Part shown: one piece after another, positions 1-21,719 of the stretch
How positions within the stretch are numbered: position 1 is the stretch's first letter
Layout: each line of letters starts with the position of its first letter
Assembly: GCA_018105865.1 (NCBI GenBank)
Contig: CM030848.1
Span: 5,921,301 to 5,985,300 of the forward strand
Origin: Metaphire vulgaris
Taxonomy: Eukaryota; Annelida; Clitellata; Crassiclitellata; Megascolecidae
Length of the DNA stretch: 64,000 bases
Reading direction: 5' to 3'
Notes under the pieces: model-generated
Told to the model about the DNA's origin: nothing
The model's input: only the letters and a program-made list of their open reading frames with translations
The model's database searches: none
Program-made: the position numbers and the translations under genes

Positions 1-423
1 GGTCAATGGGTCATTCGGGTCACCTTTGTTCGCCGGGACACCGGGTCTGCGGGTCATCTTTATGACCCGGACCCGGTTATAGACCCGGTATTAATTAAAA
101 TCTTCTTCAGATGCTAAGCATGCAGGTTCATCAATCTCGGAAAGGCTGAAGAGACTGTCCGCTTGATATTAGTAAGGTCCATTAATACTGTAGGCCTACA
201 AGTAATTTATTTTACTGTATCACTGAGGGATATTGATCATATTGATATTATTACCCTATGGGATGGTATAAAATGTAATGAAAAATTCCATGGTGTGATG
301 ACAATGTTTACTTGACGTCATTGATAAATATTGAAATATTCACTGGGTGGTCACTGGGTCACTTCGTTTTCGGGTCACTGGGTCACCGGGTCTCAGAATG
401 TGACCCGGTTCCAAGTCCTACTG
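1..423. mobile_element. hAT-like element, cut by the window edge
   Basis: Dense GGGTCA and CCGGGT words occur at both ends of this stretch (1-90 and 345-405). The right end reads inward as CAGTAGGACTTGGAACCGGG, a CAG start as in the other hAT-like elements here. The left end is outside the window, so the target duplication cannot be tested. Confidence 0.45.
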
Positions 424-485
424 TATATGAATGTCTAGATCGTTGTGGATGAGAGAAATTCTCAAGAAATGCATCAGTTATGCGA

Positions 486-951
486 CAGTGATGTTAATCC
501 TTGTCCTGGTCCTTGTCCTTAAGGACTCCTTAAGGACCAATTTGAAGTCCTTGTCCTTGTCCTCGTCCTTGGGGGTTCGGTCCTCGTCCTTATCCTCGTC
601 CTTGCAGATCGGTCCTTGTCCTGGTCCTTGTAACTTAGTCCTTGAAAAGTCCTTATAAGGACCAAATTATTTGTATACCATTTTCAATTGTACTGATAAT
701 TATGTTCCAAGGTAAGAGTAGTATGTGGATTTATATTTAGGCTACATACTTGCTTTGAGTTACTCTAACTAAAATGTTTAGTCATTGTTTCCTTTATAAT
801 ACCAGTTGAAGAGTTGATTCTTTAGCAGAATTCTTTGTTGCCCAGCGACGTCGGCTCCAGTTGAACGAGTGTTTCCGCAAAGTGGTCTCATAATTATAAT
901 TAGACCTCATTGTGTGTGCATGACTGATCAGCTGCTGGAAACACTTGTTCA

Positions 952-1014
<63 letters not shown>

Positions 1015-1015
1015 G

Positions 1016-1083
<68 letters not shown>

Positions 1084-1455
1084 ATTAAACTTGACAATTT
1101 CTTAAGCGCAGTAACATAGCTAGGTGGCTAAAGTCAAATGCGCATTTGAAACGCAGCATTGCTGTTGACTAGACTATGTTTTACAACATTCTTTTTTCCT
1201 TTTTTAATTTTGTGATTCGAATTGAAATTGTGTTTGTTTTTTTCCTTTCTGACTTTTTTGTTTGACAGAAGTTGGTCCTTGTCCTTGATCCTTGTCCTTG
1301 GGGGGTCAGTCCTTGTGGTCCTTGTGCTTGAGGGGTAAGTCCTCGTCCTTGTCCTCGTCCTTGGAAGGTCGGTCCTTGTCCTTATCCTCGTCCTTGGGGG
1401 TCAGTCCTTGTCCTTATCCTCGTCCTTGGGGGGTCGGTCCTTGTTAACATCACTG
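486..1455. mobile_element. hAT-like nonautonomous element with CAAGGA arrays
   Basis: Ends CAGTGATGTTAA and TTAACATCACTG are inverted repeats. The flanks carry an exact 8-bp direct repeat, ttatgcga (478-485 and 1456-1463), the size hAT transposases make. Subterminal arrays of TCCTTG units (CAAGGA on the other strand) fill 495-655 and 1272-1445. A TTA/CTA microsatellite sits in the middle. No coding sequence. Confidence 0.85.
954..1083. repeat. (TTA)n followed by (CTA)n microsatellite
   Basis: About 60 bases of TTA units switch directly to about 65 bases of CTA units. Confidence 0.95.
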
Positions 1456-2095
1456 TTATGCGATGCTGACTAGAAACATCATCTAGATCATGACCATAGC
1501 TTAGGCCTACATAGGCCTATGTATTTGCGGCGACTGAATTAGTAAACAGTAGCGCTGGTTCTGTTTTGAAGTACATAACAGGTTTAAACAAGCTTTGTAG
1601 CGGCCACACCTTTCAAAATCAGACCTGCAGACTGATCACGATTCAGTCGCTGTAGTCCAATGGGCTTGATATCTCTCTCCCCTCCCCCATATATGCATGG
1701 AAACCTGTAAACAAACTTGGACATTGTTCTAGACTCTACGGAATGGCCTAACGCAAAGAATGAAGTGCTCCGGTGAGATTGCTCTACTGTCTTCCGTCTC
1801 ACACTTGCTCGTCCCGCACTTAAAATTTTACTTCAAATCTTTCCACTGGACACCAGCTAGTTGTCCAGAATACAATGCACACACACACACACACACACTC
1901 TCCAATGCTACAAAATTTCTGTTTTTAGATCCAGGACCGCGTAATTTGTTCTGGTCTTTATTCGCGCAGACTTAATTAATTGGTTCTCTGAACCAGAACT
2001 TTCTAAATTCCGACAAACAATCTTTTCCAATTCATTCGCCCGCAATTCGTCAGCAATCAGACAAAGAACGGAGCGCAGAAGACGAGACGAAGATA

Positions 2096-2175
2096 TTAAC
2101 CCCTTAACTGGGGATCCCGGATATATCTGTCCATTTTACATTGAGTTACAGTTAAATACACTGTTAAGAGGTTAA
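2096..2175. mobile_element. piggyBac-type MITE at TTAA
   Basis: TTAA at both ends, inner ends CCCCTTAACTG and (reversed) CCTCTTAACAG. The core is nearly the same as the copy at 38600-38709 (ATCCATTTTACATTGAGTTA type sequence). Confidence 0.65.
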
Positions 2176-3101
2176 GTTTTGGCGGTTTACTTTACGTACG
2201 ACTTTCCTTCGCAACTTAAACAAAATTTGGTCAAAATACCAGAACTGCAGGAAGAAAGCTCTGGCAACACCAGCGGTCTATGCTGTAATGTCGTAGTCTG
2301 CCTGATAACGACGGCTGCACAGTTTTCACTAATTCGTCCTAAATGCCAATAGCCCTCCACAATGCCAACGATCGAAACTCGACGTGACCCTACTGCAGTC
2401 GACATGTCTCAGCGTGTCCTTATTTCGCGAGTTCCAAATGCGCCTAGCAGATTGGATGACGACGGCGTCAAACGATGGCCGCCGGTCGGCGCTCTGCTCA
2501 ACGGTGACAGCTGCACGCACCACTCTACCTGCCCGAACGACCGCACCTGTGCTGTACGTTGACACACCTATACGGCGCACGCCGAGTCATGTGTTTTGAC
2601 GCGGGTACCATGGTGACAGAATTCCGTGAATCGTACAGAGTCGTTATTTCGATCTCTGTGCGGGTGTCTTCGTCAAATTCAAAAAGTGCTGTTTGGCTCA
2701 ACAGATCAAAAATAAATCGATGTGCGTAGATTTAGCGAAGTCGTGAGTTAGGCTTTAGATCTGGGCTGCTTCGTGTTTCGCTTCATTGTCGCGCATTCTT
2801 CCAGCACGTGGACGGTTCTGGAGCGTATCGAAAATCAACAAGTAACCGGGGGTTCAAGTTACGACTAAATAGGTTTCTTGAATTTTGGTGGCAGTGAGCC
2901 TTGAGAGGTGCATTTTCAGTTGAAACGAAATCGAATCGTCATAGTTTCTGAGCTGCGAAGACACACACATGCCTCATGAATCAGGATCGTAAATGAATAT
3001 TCGATCAGCACAAGGTAAGCATCTAACAGTCTACACAGCGGGTTGATTTCTAGGCTGTATGCTATAACTACGTGTAATTGCTCTTCATAAGGAAGCTTGT
3101 C

Positions 3102-3103
<2 letters not shown>

Positions 3104-3148
<45 letters not shown>
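3104..3148. repeat. (ATA)n microsatellite
   Basis: About 45 bases of perfect ATA units upstream of the SRCR-ZP gene. Confidence 0.95.
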
Positions 3149-3149
<1 letters not shown>

Positions 3150-3707
3150 TGATTTTAAGTGGTTTATGAGGCTAAGCAACTAATCCAATGACTAAATATT
3201 TTGGAATCTCTGCTTGGCTTATCGTAACCCTTTTTGGCGCATTTCAAGTTTCCGTTGAAAGAACAGATATATAATGTGTGAAGGGCATACACGTATTATA
3301 CAGTGATGGGCAACTAACTAAGAAACATTAGTTAAACTATAACTAAATTTAAACTAGTTTCTTTCGCAATTCTGCCTATCATTCTCATCTCTTTTGTGTC
3401 ATTTACTAATATATATAAAATATCACAATTAAAATATATTAATCTATAACTTAGGTCTACAATTAAAGACCATCGTTCTGGTTGTCGCATTTGTCTTCTG
3501 GCGGTCGTTGTATTTCACGGGGGGGGGGCGTGAATTAACTTTCTGGAGGGGAAGAGACTTAGTTCAATGAAAAAATATTGAGTCAGTGCCGACATTTGGA
3601 GGAGGGATTTTGAGTTTTTGGGAGGGGAATCTTCCCCTAACAGGCCTGCCATTAAGCTTAAATCTTTGACTTATTTTTGGATTTCAGAAACAAATCAACC
3701 TTAATTA

Positions 3708-12614
<8,907 letters not shown>

Positions 12615-13009
12615 AACTAAATGGCAAAACATTACAGTGCTTGGTATAGAAATTTTCAATTTTGGTGCTAAATGAAAATACGCTACTTAGCAGGCTGTGT
12701 AATATTATTTAAAGCACACAAGGTTTGATAATAGCAGCTGGTACTGTTCAATTTATAATAGAAAATCTTAAATTTACTGCAATTGACTAACTAATAACTT
12801 GCTACAGTAAAACACCATTAACATGGACTCAGATAATACAGACCTCAGATAAAAAAAGACTATCTTATTTAATTCAGTCGGCCAACACTTAACGCATTCT
12901 TCAGACTCGGTCAACAGACTTTCTGTTATCACGAGACAAATTTTTCGAGAACCTTGAAATCTGTGCCAATATGGTTTTCCTCTAATGACAATTGTTTTTT
13001 CTACATAGA

Positions 13010-13548
13010 CTACCAGTCGCTAGAATTCATAGCTTTCCATAAGGACGCTGGTTTAGACTTTGTGCTGTTTGAAAAAACAACTCCTCTATCAATTTTGTTA
13101 GCTTGTTGATGGCCACTATCATTGATAACACAAGGTTTATGATCATCGCATGTTTCTACATATTGGGAGTCACAGCTCTCGGGCGAAAGCGTCCACAATC
13201 GATCGTAAGCCAAAACTGTCGATTCCGAACCTTTGTGACCCAGAGAATAAGTTGCAAATAGGCTCGAGTCATCATTCATACTGTTAATTGTGGAAAGTGT
13301 AGTTGAAATTGCAACAGGAAATTTCTTTTGACTTGAAATGGCTCTAGCATTTTTTGAATCAGGCGCAGCAGAGAATACCAGGTCAGCGGGAACTAATGTT
13401 CTGCCTTCACACACTTTTTCAAACACATCACGAGATACAAGATACAGTGGATTGCCCTCCAATATCTCCTGCTCGGAAGAATTGATATCCTTTAATTCTG
13501 ATGCTTTGTGCAGATATTCAGAAGAACGTCTCACTTTGTTTTTGGAAT
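13010..13548 (-). CDS. LRRC42: LRRC42 exon 5 (terminal)
   Basis: Acceptor ctttag|. The junction restores FYSKNKVRRS, matching the FYGKRSR region of the human protein. Ends SSDW and TAG. Confidence 0.88.
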
Positions 13549-14663
13549 CTAAAGTTAAAAAAAGCAACAAAATAAACAGCATAAACCCAGTGACTGTGCA
13601 CTCACATTCCTGTAAACTAGTGACAGGCCTTGTTGGGCACGACATGCACTGGCAAATGCGTCAAGATTTCAAAAGCTAATGAACTCTATAAAAATGTGTA
13701 CTGAAAATGTTATTGTTGTCAGAAAATTTAACTAGTTCAAGGAGGCAAATATTATACAGGCAAGCTACAATCAGACTTGGGTCTACAGCTCAAGCGACTT
13801 CAGAAAAAAAACTGTTTAGCTACCGTGGAACACCTCCAGAGTGAAATTATACGAATGGAAATTATTCCAGGAAAGTCTAATTTCAGAAATATTCTTTAAT
13901 TACTGCATTCCTTTCAATTGCTATTTGGTATTGAATCTCAATAATGAAACTAGTAAAAATTAACCAACTCCACACTTGTTTTCTTGCACTAGTTATGCAA
14001 TAAAAGTAATTTACTCACAAAAGCTTTGTGCCGATAAGGTCAATGAATCACTTTTTGGCGCACTTTCATCGCATTTGGTAGAAGCGGCAAGTTCCACTTG
14101 TCCGTTTCCATCGGCAATCCACTGGTCGACCACTTGGGCCGCCCATCCTTTACTCCCAATTGATGAGGAACTGAACAGATGTTTGATCCCTTTGGTCAGT
14201 ACAAACAAAGACAATTTCTGCTGCTCTTCCAGTGAAATCTATGAAAAGGTGAATCCCAGAAATAAGAAACAGTCATATGAGACCATGGAGTAAATTAAGA
14301 AGATAAGTTTATCGATTTTTATTCCTTCTGCAGATTCATGGTTTCTTATTATAATTATGCAACCAACAAAGACTGTACCCGGTAATTATAATTGTGATAG
14401 TCAGCCTGGTAAAATGTTTTATAAAAGCCAAAGCAGAATTGTTCAGGCTGCTTGCTGATATTACTATTTCTTTTATCCAAGGACCGGTTTTCAATTTTAA
14501 AGAAGGGGTCAAAATAAGATTTTATAAGGAGCCATGATTATCATTGATTAGCATGTTTTTAGTTTGCAGATGAAGTATTAATGAAGGGAGGAAGAATCAA
14601 AGACATGAAATAGTTCACAAAATGTGCAAACACAAAATCAGGCCCTATATTAAATGCTACAGC

Positions 14664-14747
<84 letters not shown>

Positions 14748-16355
14748 AGTATTATTATTATTATTTACAGCAACATCGTGCAGCTTGAAATTATACTAAA
14801 ATGAAGAGAAAACTTTCACTCACTCTAGATACACTGGTGTCACTTAAATTCAAAGCCTTTAAAGCTTGAAACCGACGCAGGATATGAAGTGCTTTACGAT
14901 CAATTAAATGATTACCTAACAGCAATAGGCAACATAATGCCATTATAACAAAAAACTTCCATCAATAGAATTAATTATTATCAATAGAATCAATGTTAAT
15001 AAAATATTAGAAATAAAATTATTCCATGCATAGATAAAATAATTAATCAAAACTCTAAATTAGACAATTCATGGTAAATACAAATTCTTTGTACTCACAC
15101 GAAAGATCAAGTATATTAAGTTGAAGTAATCCTTTCCGATAAACAGATATGTTGGCCAGCTGACGAAGAGCATTGACGCTCAATCCAGTGTCTTTAAGTG
15201 ACAATTGAGTCAAACTGCAATTTAAGCAAAATATATCACATGACAATAATAATACTGTAATAATAATAATAATAATAATAACAACAAGAATAATAAATAA
15301 TGATGATGATGATGATGATGATGATAATGATACACTATTATAGCATCAATTAACTATTGATGGTATTTGTAATCCATCAGTCAAAAAATCAATCAGAATT
15401 GGAAACAGCGAAACAGCCTATGTTGGAAATGCCAAACAGTAAAGCCAACTGAAAGAAATTCACTTTAATTGTAGATATGAAAGAACAAATGGATGAAGAT
15501 CTACGAGACAGAGAAAGAGATTTCCAGATTTTTGGATATAAAACAGAAAAAACTCTCATATCAGGTTCAAATCTTATTCTCAAATGTTTTGGGCGATGCA
15601 GAATGGATTTCAAATAATGTCACAGTCCAGACTGCAAAGCCTTATAAATTGACTGGTAATTAGTCATAAATTTAATACTTGGTTCAAATGGCAATCACAA
15701 CAAGTTTTAAAAGCAGGTTTACCTTGCCTCACCCTAATATGCATCAAAGCTATTTATTGCATACAAAAAGTCAAATATAAATATTCTCATACTGAGAAAG
15801 ATGAGCTAGAAAAGTCATGCACTCCTCCTCCACAGCCCAGAGTTTACATCCAGTGAGATCAAGTTTACTCAGGTGCTGAAATGACGTCAATGCTTCAAAA
15901 CAAAAATCCAAATCCAAACCTTTGTTGGAGAAAGACAGTTCGTCAGCCACTGCAGTTTTATACGCATCACAGAAAACTGTCAGGATGCGTCTACAAGTGT
16001 TTGAAGGCTTGTCAACAAGTCCAAACTTCACAACCTCGTAGAAAAGCTCCTCGCCAATCAACTCCGGTATTCCGACCAGCGACTCGACCAGGAGAATGTT
16101 GCGAGCAACAAAACCCAATGCCAACCTTCTCAAAGTCGTCACTGTGGTTAGAGGCCGTCGATAATGAAGCACCTTCGAATCAGATTCACTTATCGGCAAA
16201 TTCAGATCACTGATAGTACTTTCATCTATTCTCAAATGCTTTGTGACAGGAAAGGCATCAAATGACGAATATTTTCTTTTCCTTTCGATTGAAGTATGCA
16301 GCTGGCCGTTTTCGCTGATGTAATATAATGAGAGATCAGAAACCTGTTCCATCAT
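13010..16355 (-). CDS. LRRC42: LRRC42, leucine-rich repeat-containing protein 42 (5 exons, 509 aa)
   Basis: Exons, read on the minus strand: 16355-15793, 15214-15099, 14915-14824, 14238-14019 and 13548-13010. All junction phases agree. The match to vertebrate LRRC42 runs throughout: an early ISENGQLH block, the ALGFVARN and SLVGIPE motifs, three short leucine-rich repeats (residues about 165-255: LSKLDLTGCKL, LTQLSLKD..LNILDLSC, LKALNLSD), the GWAAQVVDQW block near residue 290-300, and a C-terminus ending close to a Trp. The protein is longer than the human one (428 aa), mainly in the low-complexity C-terminal exon. LRRC42 is an intracellular protein of poorly defined function. The start is the first of two adjacent ATGs; a possible 3' splice site (gaaacag|) lies just upstream, so a 5' UTR exon is possible. 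The gene converges on the SRCR-ZP gene, with stops about 395 bp apart. Confidence 0.93.
14019..14238 (-). CDS. LRRC42: LRRC42 exon 4
   Basis: Between ttcatag| and |gtgagt. Encodes GSKGWAAQVVDQW, the block conserved with vertebrate LRRC42. Confidence 0.93.
14666..14765. repeat. (TTA)n microsatellite
   Basis: About 80 bases of TTA, one interruption, then more TTA. In LRRC42 intron 3. Confidence 0.95.
14824..14915 (-). CDS. LRRC42: LRRC42 exon 3 (LRR)
   Basis: Between tgttag| and |gtgagt. Encodes LRRFQALKALNLSDTSVS. Phases fit exons 2 and 4. Confidence 0.9.
15099..15214 (-). CDS. LRRC42: LRRC42 exon 2 (LRR)
   Basis: Between attgcag| and |gtgagt. Encodes LTQLSLKDTGLS and LNILDLSC. Confidence 0.93.
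15793..16355 (-). CDS. LRRC42: LRRC42 exon 1
   Basis: Opens Met-Met-Glu-Gln and encodes the conserved N-terminal region and first LRR. It ends in phase 2 at CTTTCTCA|gtatgag. Confidence 0.9.
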
Positions 16356-17819
16356 AAATCTGTTTCATACAAAAATCAAAAATTGTAACTTTTATTAATC
16401 TAAGTCCAACGACATATTCAGATAATTTAATATGTCAAAATGGCGGTCTGTTTGCTAATAATTTTTATGCAGCACTAGATTCCCAAAGAATGCTAAGATG
16501 TTTAACCATGCATTGACTGACAATGACCCACTAATAGTGTCAACTAATTCAAGTCAAGCAAGAAGTTGGCATCAAAGAGCATGTCTCAACTTAATCTAGT
16601 TGTACATCCATTATTGTAGTCCCATGAAACTAATGACCAGTTAACGGGCAGGCAACTTGAAGCTTGGTTTAACCCCTTTACGACGTGACCCGAGAGAACT
16701 CGGGCAGCAGAAACCAAGTGCTAAGGACGAGACCCGAGATAACTCGGGAAAGCCCCTATTTGTGTCCAATGAATTATTTTCAGTTTCCAATCATATATTG
16801 TGGATCCCGAGATATGCTGGGCTAATAGCTGGTCAAGGACTAGGCAATTCAGTAAAACTAGGTCACACGAAAATAGCCCAATATAACAACATAACACAAC
16901 ACAAGCTTTAGCCCCAAAATTTTTCCCCCAAACAATTCTGCGTCTGTGGGGAGTTTTCGAAAAATCAATTATGTCTTAAAGAGATTAAATTCTATATGCA
17001 CAGGTGTCACTAAATATGACACTGGCCCCAATGGACCCAGTTGGCACTGACGGTAAGAAACAATGGCTCACAAAGACCTGTAAGCTTTTACTGTTCGCTT
17101 TATAGTCATTTCATCTCTTCTTTCATTGTCTCCCATAAAGGTCACTGATGGCCTTTGTAGACTCCTAAATTTAAAGTTTTTTGCTAATCTTAATCTTAGC
17201 TAAACTAGTTTGATGTCTGTGACCGAATCATGCACCCATACTTCTGCCTTTATTAATCAATTGAATTATTTTCTTTAAAAATTTTTTATAAATGTTAATT
17301 CATAGACATAAATTGTTCACTTTTTACTTACTTGCTTCCTTACACTTCTTCCGTCCTATACATGTCTCTATGTATGCGTATGTCTATGTTTCCGAGTGTG
17401 ACCTATTAATATTTGCGAAATAAAAATATTCCTCCTATTTCTCAATGTTTGATGGATTTTAAATGTGATGGCTATTGTTACTGGTGGTATACAGTATCAC
17501 ATAGTTCAATATGAAGTGCGGCTAACTTCTGGACAAGTGCCAAATTCGAGAGACTAGGACGTTGGGGACGTCGTGCTGAAAAAAACATTTCCATGGTTAG
17601 GGTTGCCAGGTGTCCGGTATTTGACCAGACTGTCCGTATTTTGGTAATTTGTCCAGTGAAAAAATTGAGGCAATATCGGACGACATGCATGTGTCCGGTA
17701 TTTTCTTGCAAACTACAAAACTACAGCAAATAAGTCACTCTCAGTCTAGTACAATCTGACTTCTGGATCTGACTTTGCCCGGCTGACCATTAAACTTCGG
17801 ATATAGCTATTTCAACTGT

Positions 17820-18115
17820 AGTCTGTACTCTGTAGAACTTGGACACGTTCAAACAATAAATTCTGAATCCTCATTTCCTATAATTCCTGCATAATCTCTT
17901 CAAGTCTTCAGGTCTAAACTTAAATCCTTCCTTTTTCTGAAATCATTTCCTCCATAGCTGTAACAACCTAGCCTCACTGCCCTTTGGATATTGACTATTG
18001 CCTGGCTGATCTTTCACCTTTCCCATAACTATTTTAAGAGAGGCTGAGCGCCTAAGAATAAGCAGCTACTGTTGTGCTGCTTTCCAAAGCACTATATAAA
18101 AATACGAGATTTTAC
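17820..18115 (+). mobile_element. LINE 3' end fragment
   Basis: Shares its sequence, inverted, with 29175-29610 (for example the region around ggctgagcgcctaagaataa). Confidence 0.65.
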
Positions 18116-18779
18116 TTTACTTAGAATATATAATATATAAATTCAATCTATTTTACTTACTTACTTACAATGGTTTGAGGAAGTAGTGAACTAGAACTAT
18201 TCACATTTTGAATTGTTGGATTAGGGTTAGGGTTGGGGTTATTTTTTGCCACCTACGCTGGTGTCCGATATTTTGGAGACAGGGTCCTGACAACCCTATC
18301 AGTCTTAAGAACTACCCGAGCTCGCATCCAATCCTATCAATCGATGCTGCACCAAGTCCTATTCGCACCAAAGTCCAAGGTCACAAGACGCCGACCATTA
18401 CCACTACAGCACCGCGTCGTCCATTTAACTATGTCTACCACTTTTCCATTGGGTTTAAACTTTAAGCGAAGAAAATGCGGATCTGAATAGAAACCCCATT
18501 ATCAAACAGCGAACCAAGCATTTCGTCAACTCAAATCTGGCGCCAGAAATCAATGATTCTATAACGACACAACAGTGCAATTTAATAGTACGCTAAAAAA
18601 ATAATATACTGCCAAAACGCTCGCGAATGAATGAAATTTAAACAAATCTCACAAAATTCTGTTAATTTATTTCTTAGTTTAGTCATAGTTTAAGTTTATG
18701 CACAGCGCTTTCCTTTAACAATATTAATATTATGTTGCCACTGAGTCTTTTGTAAAAATAGGTGAATACTGAATAGAGC

Positions 18780-18860
<81 letters not shown>
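18780..18860. repeat. (TTA)n microsatellite
   Basis: About 80 bases of perfect TTA units. Confidence 0.95.
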
Positions 18861-18861
<1 letters not shown>

Positions 18862-18862
<1 letters not shown>

Positions 18863-18957
18863 AGGCTGCAAGAAAAATCACGATTATTATTATATTAAGG
18901 CTGCAAGAAAATCACGATTATTATTATATTAAGGCTGCAAGAAAATCACGAAATCAC
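18862..18957. repeat. Tandem repeat, unit 34-35 bp, nearly 3 copies
   Basis: The block aaggctgcaagaaaatcacg followed by attattattatatt starts at 18862, 18897 and 18931. Confidence 0.9.
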
Positions 18958-19174
18958 ACTTGACGCCAAATTCGCCAATACCGTGTCAGGGAGTGTGCGT
19001 GATTTTAATCCATTGCCGTGATTTTACGTTACGCCTGTAATGTTGCCACAAAATGTCACTCATTAATAGTAAAATCTCGTGGATATATATAGTGATTTGT
19101 TATAGTACATTCCATAGTGATTTCTTTCATCCTTAATTAACTCTCCTAATTTAAATCAACTCTCTGCTGAAGAC

Positions 19175-19382
19175 CAATGGCGTCATTTCACACTTTTCTT
19201 GGGGGAGGGAGGAGAAATTTTTTTGCAAATTTTAGGCATTTTTTTTACAAATTTTGAGCAATTTTGGCAAATTTTAGGGCCAATGTTGGAAAATTTGCAA
19301 TTTTTGCACATTAATACATTATAAATTAATATTTTCATTTCCTTGGAGAGGGGCCACGCCCCCCCCCCAAATGACGCCTCTG
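19175..19382. mobile_element. MITE, GGCGTCATTT family
   Basis: Ends CAATGGCGTCATTT and AAATGACGCCTCTG. The flanks share tgaagac, offset by a few bases. Its right half is related to 40405-40555. Confidence 0.7.
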
Positions 19383-19439
19383 CAGTGAAGACACTCAATT
19401 ATTTCTTTCCTTTACGCTGTCTTTCTTTCAAACATCAGT

Positions 19440-19730
19440 TAAGGTAAAGGTATGTTCCGTACTCGAGTCCGAGCTTTGGGTTCCGGCGCTTAACTCCGGT
19501 CTAGGCAATCAGCGACGTGCATGGGGGTATAAGCCATTAATCTGGGATAGGTTGCCATTACTTTCTCCATACCCATGTTTTACCTTCGCAGCTTAACGCT
19601 GCTCCTCAGTTTACCACCGCCCTCTAGCAAGTAAGGCTGAGTCGACCTTAGGCTCCTGCGGGGATCGAACCCGCGACCGTCTGCTCCATCGTCCAGCGCT
19701 GTGACCACTCTGCTAACTTCCCGCCCCAAA
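19440..19730 (-). mobile_element. tRNA-headed SINE, family 1 copy 1
   Basis: Read on the minus strand, the head has an A-box (TAGCAGAGTGGTCA) and a B-box (GGTTCGATCCCC). The body contains the shared block around aaggctgagtcgacctta, also at 55330 and 62510. Confidence 0.8.
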
Positions 19731-20142
19731 CATCAGTTACTGAACTCAAATCAACATTTTTGTTAATCTTATCATGAATGTCAGATAATCTCCTTGCTCT
19801 CAATCCCTTCTAAACTAAATTTCTTTTAATTGGACTGCCACGACTGAAAAAAATTGAAAATCCAACACTAATTTTAGCCCTAAACACAGTAATAACCCGT
19901 CCCAAATGCAAAAAATCTTGGATTTACTTGACTCTTCCCTAAATTTTGAAGCTCACACATCGCAACTATCGAAAACCTGTTATGCTCACATTCGAGATCA
20001 ACCACGGATTTCTATTTATAACTGGATAGCGCTTGGCCTATAGCCGCTGCACGCAGCAGTGAGGTCAGCGCGCCAGCCAGAGCGGCCATATTGTTACTCG
20101 TATTCATCAGCTGACACTGCTATACTAGGAAGGTGGCGAGGC

Positions 20143-20690
20143 CAGTGGCGGCTCCACAGCAGTGGCGGCTCCACCGAGGGTGGGTGAGGGGATAAGGGGG
20201 GAAGGGGTCCGTGCCCCTATTGAGTGCCTGCCCCTCAGTTGGGACCTATACTTAATGCTACATACATTAAACAACAAATGGTTGGCCCCCATGATTAGAA
20301 GTTGCCATCCCAACGGCCCCCCTACTTGCCAAATCCTAGAGCCACTGCTCCACAGGGGGCCCGTGCCCCCTATTGAGTGTCTGGCCCCCCAGTGGCGGCT
20401 CTAGGATTTGGCAAGTGGGGGGGCCGTTGGGGGGCAACTTCTAATAATGGGGGCCAACCATTTGTTGTTTAATGTATGTAGCATTAAGTATAGGGTCCCA
20501 ACTGGGGGCAGGCTCTCAATAGGGGGGGCACGGGCCCCCCTGGCCTCCCCGGTGGAGCCGCCACTGCTGGCCCCCCTGTTGGGACCCTATACTTAATACT
20601 GCATACATAACAACAAATGGTTGGCTACCATGATTAGAAGTTGCCACCCCAACGCCCCCCCCCACTTGCCAAATCCTGGAACCGTCACTG
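20143..20690. mobile_element. Array of hAT-type MITE units in alternating orientation
   Basis: Three units share ends CAGTGGCGGCTC and CAAATCCTAGAGCCACTG: 20159-20345 forward, 20391-20567 reversed, 20568-20690 forward and partial. Only the outer edges carry an 8-bp duplication, ggcgaggc, exact, at 20135-20142 and 20691-20698. Confidence 0.85.
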
Positions 20691-20698
20691 GGCGAGGC

Positions 20699-21719
20699 TG
20701 GACTGATATTCTAGGGTCGTTCCTGGCACTATATTCAATTCATTTGTCAATAATTGTATCACTCATTTACATTCATTTTCTTTCACACTGCTCTTTTATC
20801 TAGAAGGCCTAAGGCGTCTTTCATTGATGAATAGCATGCAGTTGGATGTTAAGCCTTTTTACCCCATCAGACAAACATCTCTCGACAAATGGACCACAGT
20901 GTGCAGTATGCCTAAGCCTAGATGCAGGGTTATTTCTAGGATTGTGAATTTGGGGGTGTTGGGAAAATCTGGGGCAGGTGGTTATTTTTAGGATTGTAGG
21001 ATTGTGAATTTGGGGTTGTCGGGAAAATCTGGAGGTGTCGGAATTTGGAAGTCTCTGCCCAGTGTTTAATCTAGACTCCTGGATTCCGGGGGGAACTGAA
21101 AAAGCCAGGGGGAACTGACAAAAGCCTTCATTCTTCTCTTTTGACTCGATTGTCGTTTAGAGAAGTATTTTCATCCTGTGCTAAATCTATCTCTGTCCTG
21201 ATATATGTTGGCCTTTTCAGACAGAGACTAACACTTCTAAAACAAACATCATTACAATATATTTCCAAAAATCCTTTATTATAATATAAAAACCAAACTT
21301 AAATATTGTTTCTTTAGCCAAACAAGAAACATTGTAACATTATTTTCCATAGCAAATGTTTTAGTCTGTGACCGAAAAACTAACTGTACAGCCCCAAGAG
21401 TTTAACTGACACATAATTGATTGTTGATAACTGAAAGCAAAAACTAATGGTACAATTATGAAGACACCCAAAGAAGGATCATCTGTCAGGACCTAATGAT
21501 TAGCAATTCTTACTACTGTAATTAAAATCTTTTATGTATACATAACAAGATTACAAAGCCATTGGAGTTTTAGATAAATACAGTAACTGAAAACTACTGA
21601 CTTATATAAACTCAGCAACACATGGTCTCCAAGTGCAAATGCAAATGCATTGACAAAGGACCTAACTATAAGAATGACCAAAGGTTTAACAGAAATGGTC
21701 GATTTCTTCCTAAACTGGT
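20699..21719. other. Intergenic stretch, nothing supported
   Basis: Short direct repeats around 20935-21050 (gggattgtgaatttggggttgt type). Probably includes the 3' UTR of the minus-strand terminal exon at 21720. Confidence 0.4.

Larger units (their letters stand above)
1464..3707. other. Region upstream of the SRCR-ZP gene
   Basis: No gene supported. It holds a piggyBac-type MITE (2096-2175), a short CA run (1876-1900), a relatively GC-rich stretch at 2360-2600 that could be promoter or 5' UTR sequence, and an ATA microsatellite (3104-3148). A 3' splice site at 3687 (ggatttcag|) implies an untranslated exon somewhere here. Confidence 0.5.
16356..20142. other. Region upstream of LRRC42: repeats, no gene seen
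   Basis: Contains an isolated piggyBac-like end (16672, TTAACCCCTTTACGACG), an element with GTGTCCGGTATTT ends (about 17598-18300) around a LINE 3' end, a TTA array, a 35-bp tandem repeat, a MITE and a SINE. No exon could be supported. Confidence 0.6.

Noticed and set aside
900..1097. Minus-strand ORF of Ser and Asn runs
   Set aside because: It is a translation of the TTA/CTA microsatellite inside a MITE.
15389..15613. Minus-strand ORF of 74 aa between LRRC42 exons 1 and 2
   Set aside because: Exons 1 and 2 join directly in phase and match the family, so this is intron sequence.
18221..18240. Telomere-like TTAGGG units
   Set aside because: Only about two to three units; likely part of the GGGTTG-type element end, not an interstitial telomere.
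19660..19730. Possible tRNA genes (also at 35160, 43430, 55350, 62530)
   Set aside because: A and B boxes are present but acceptor stems do not pair and the heads are followed by shared SINE bodies.
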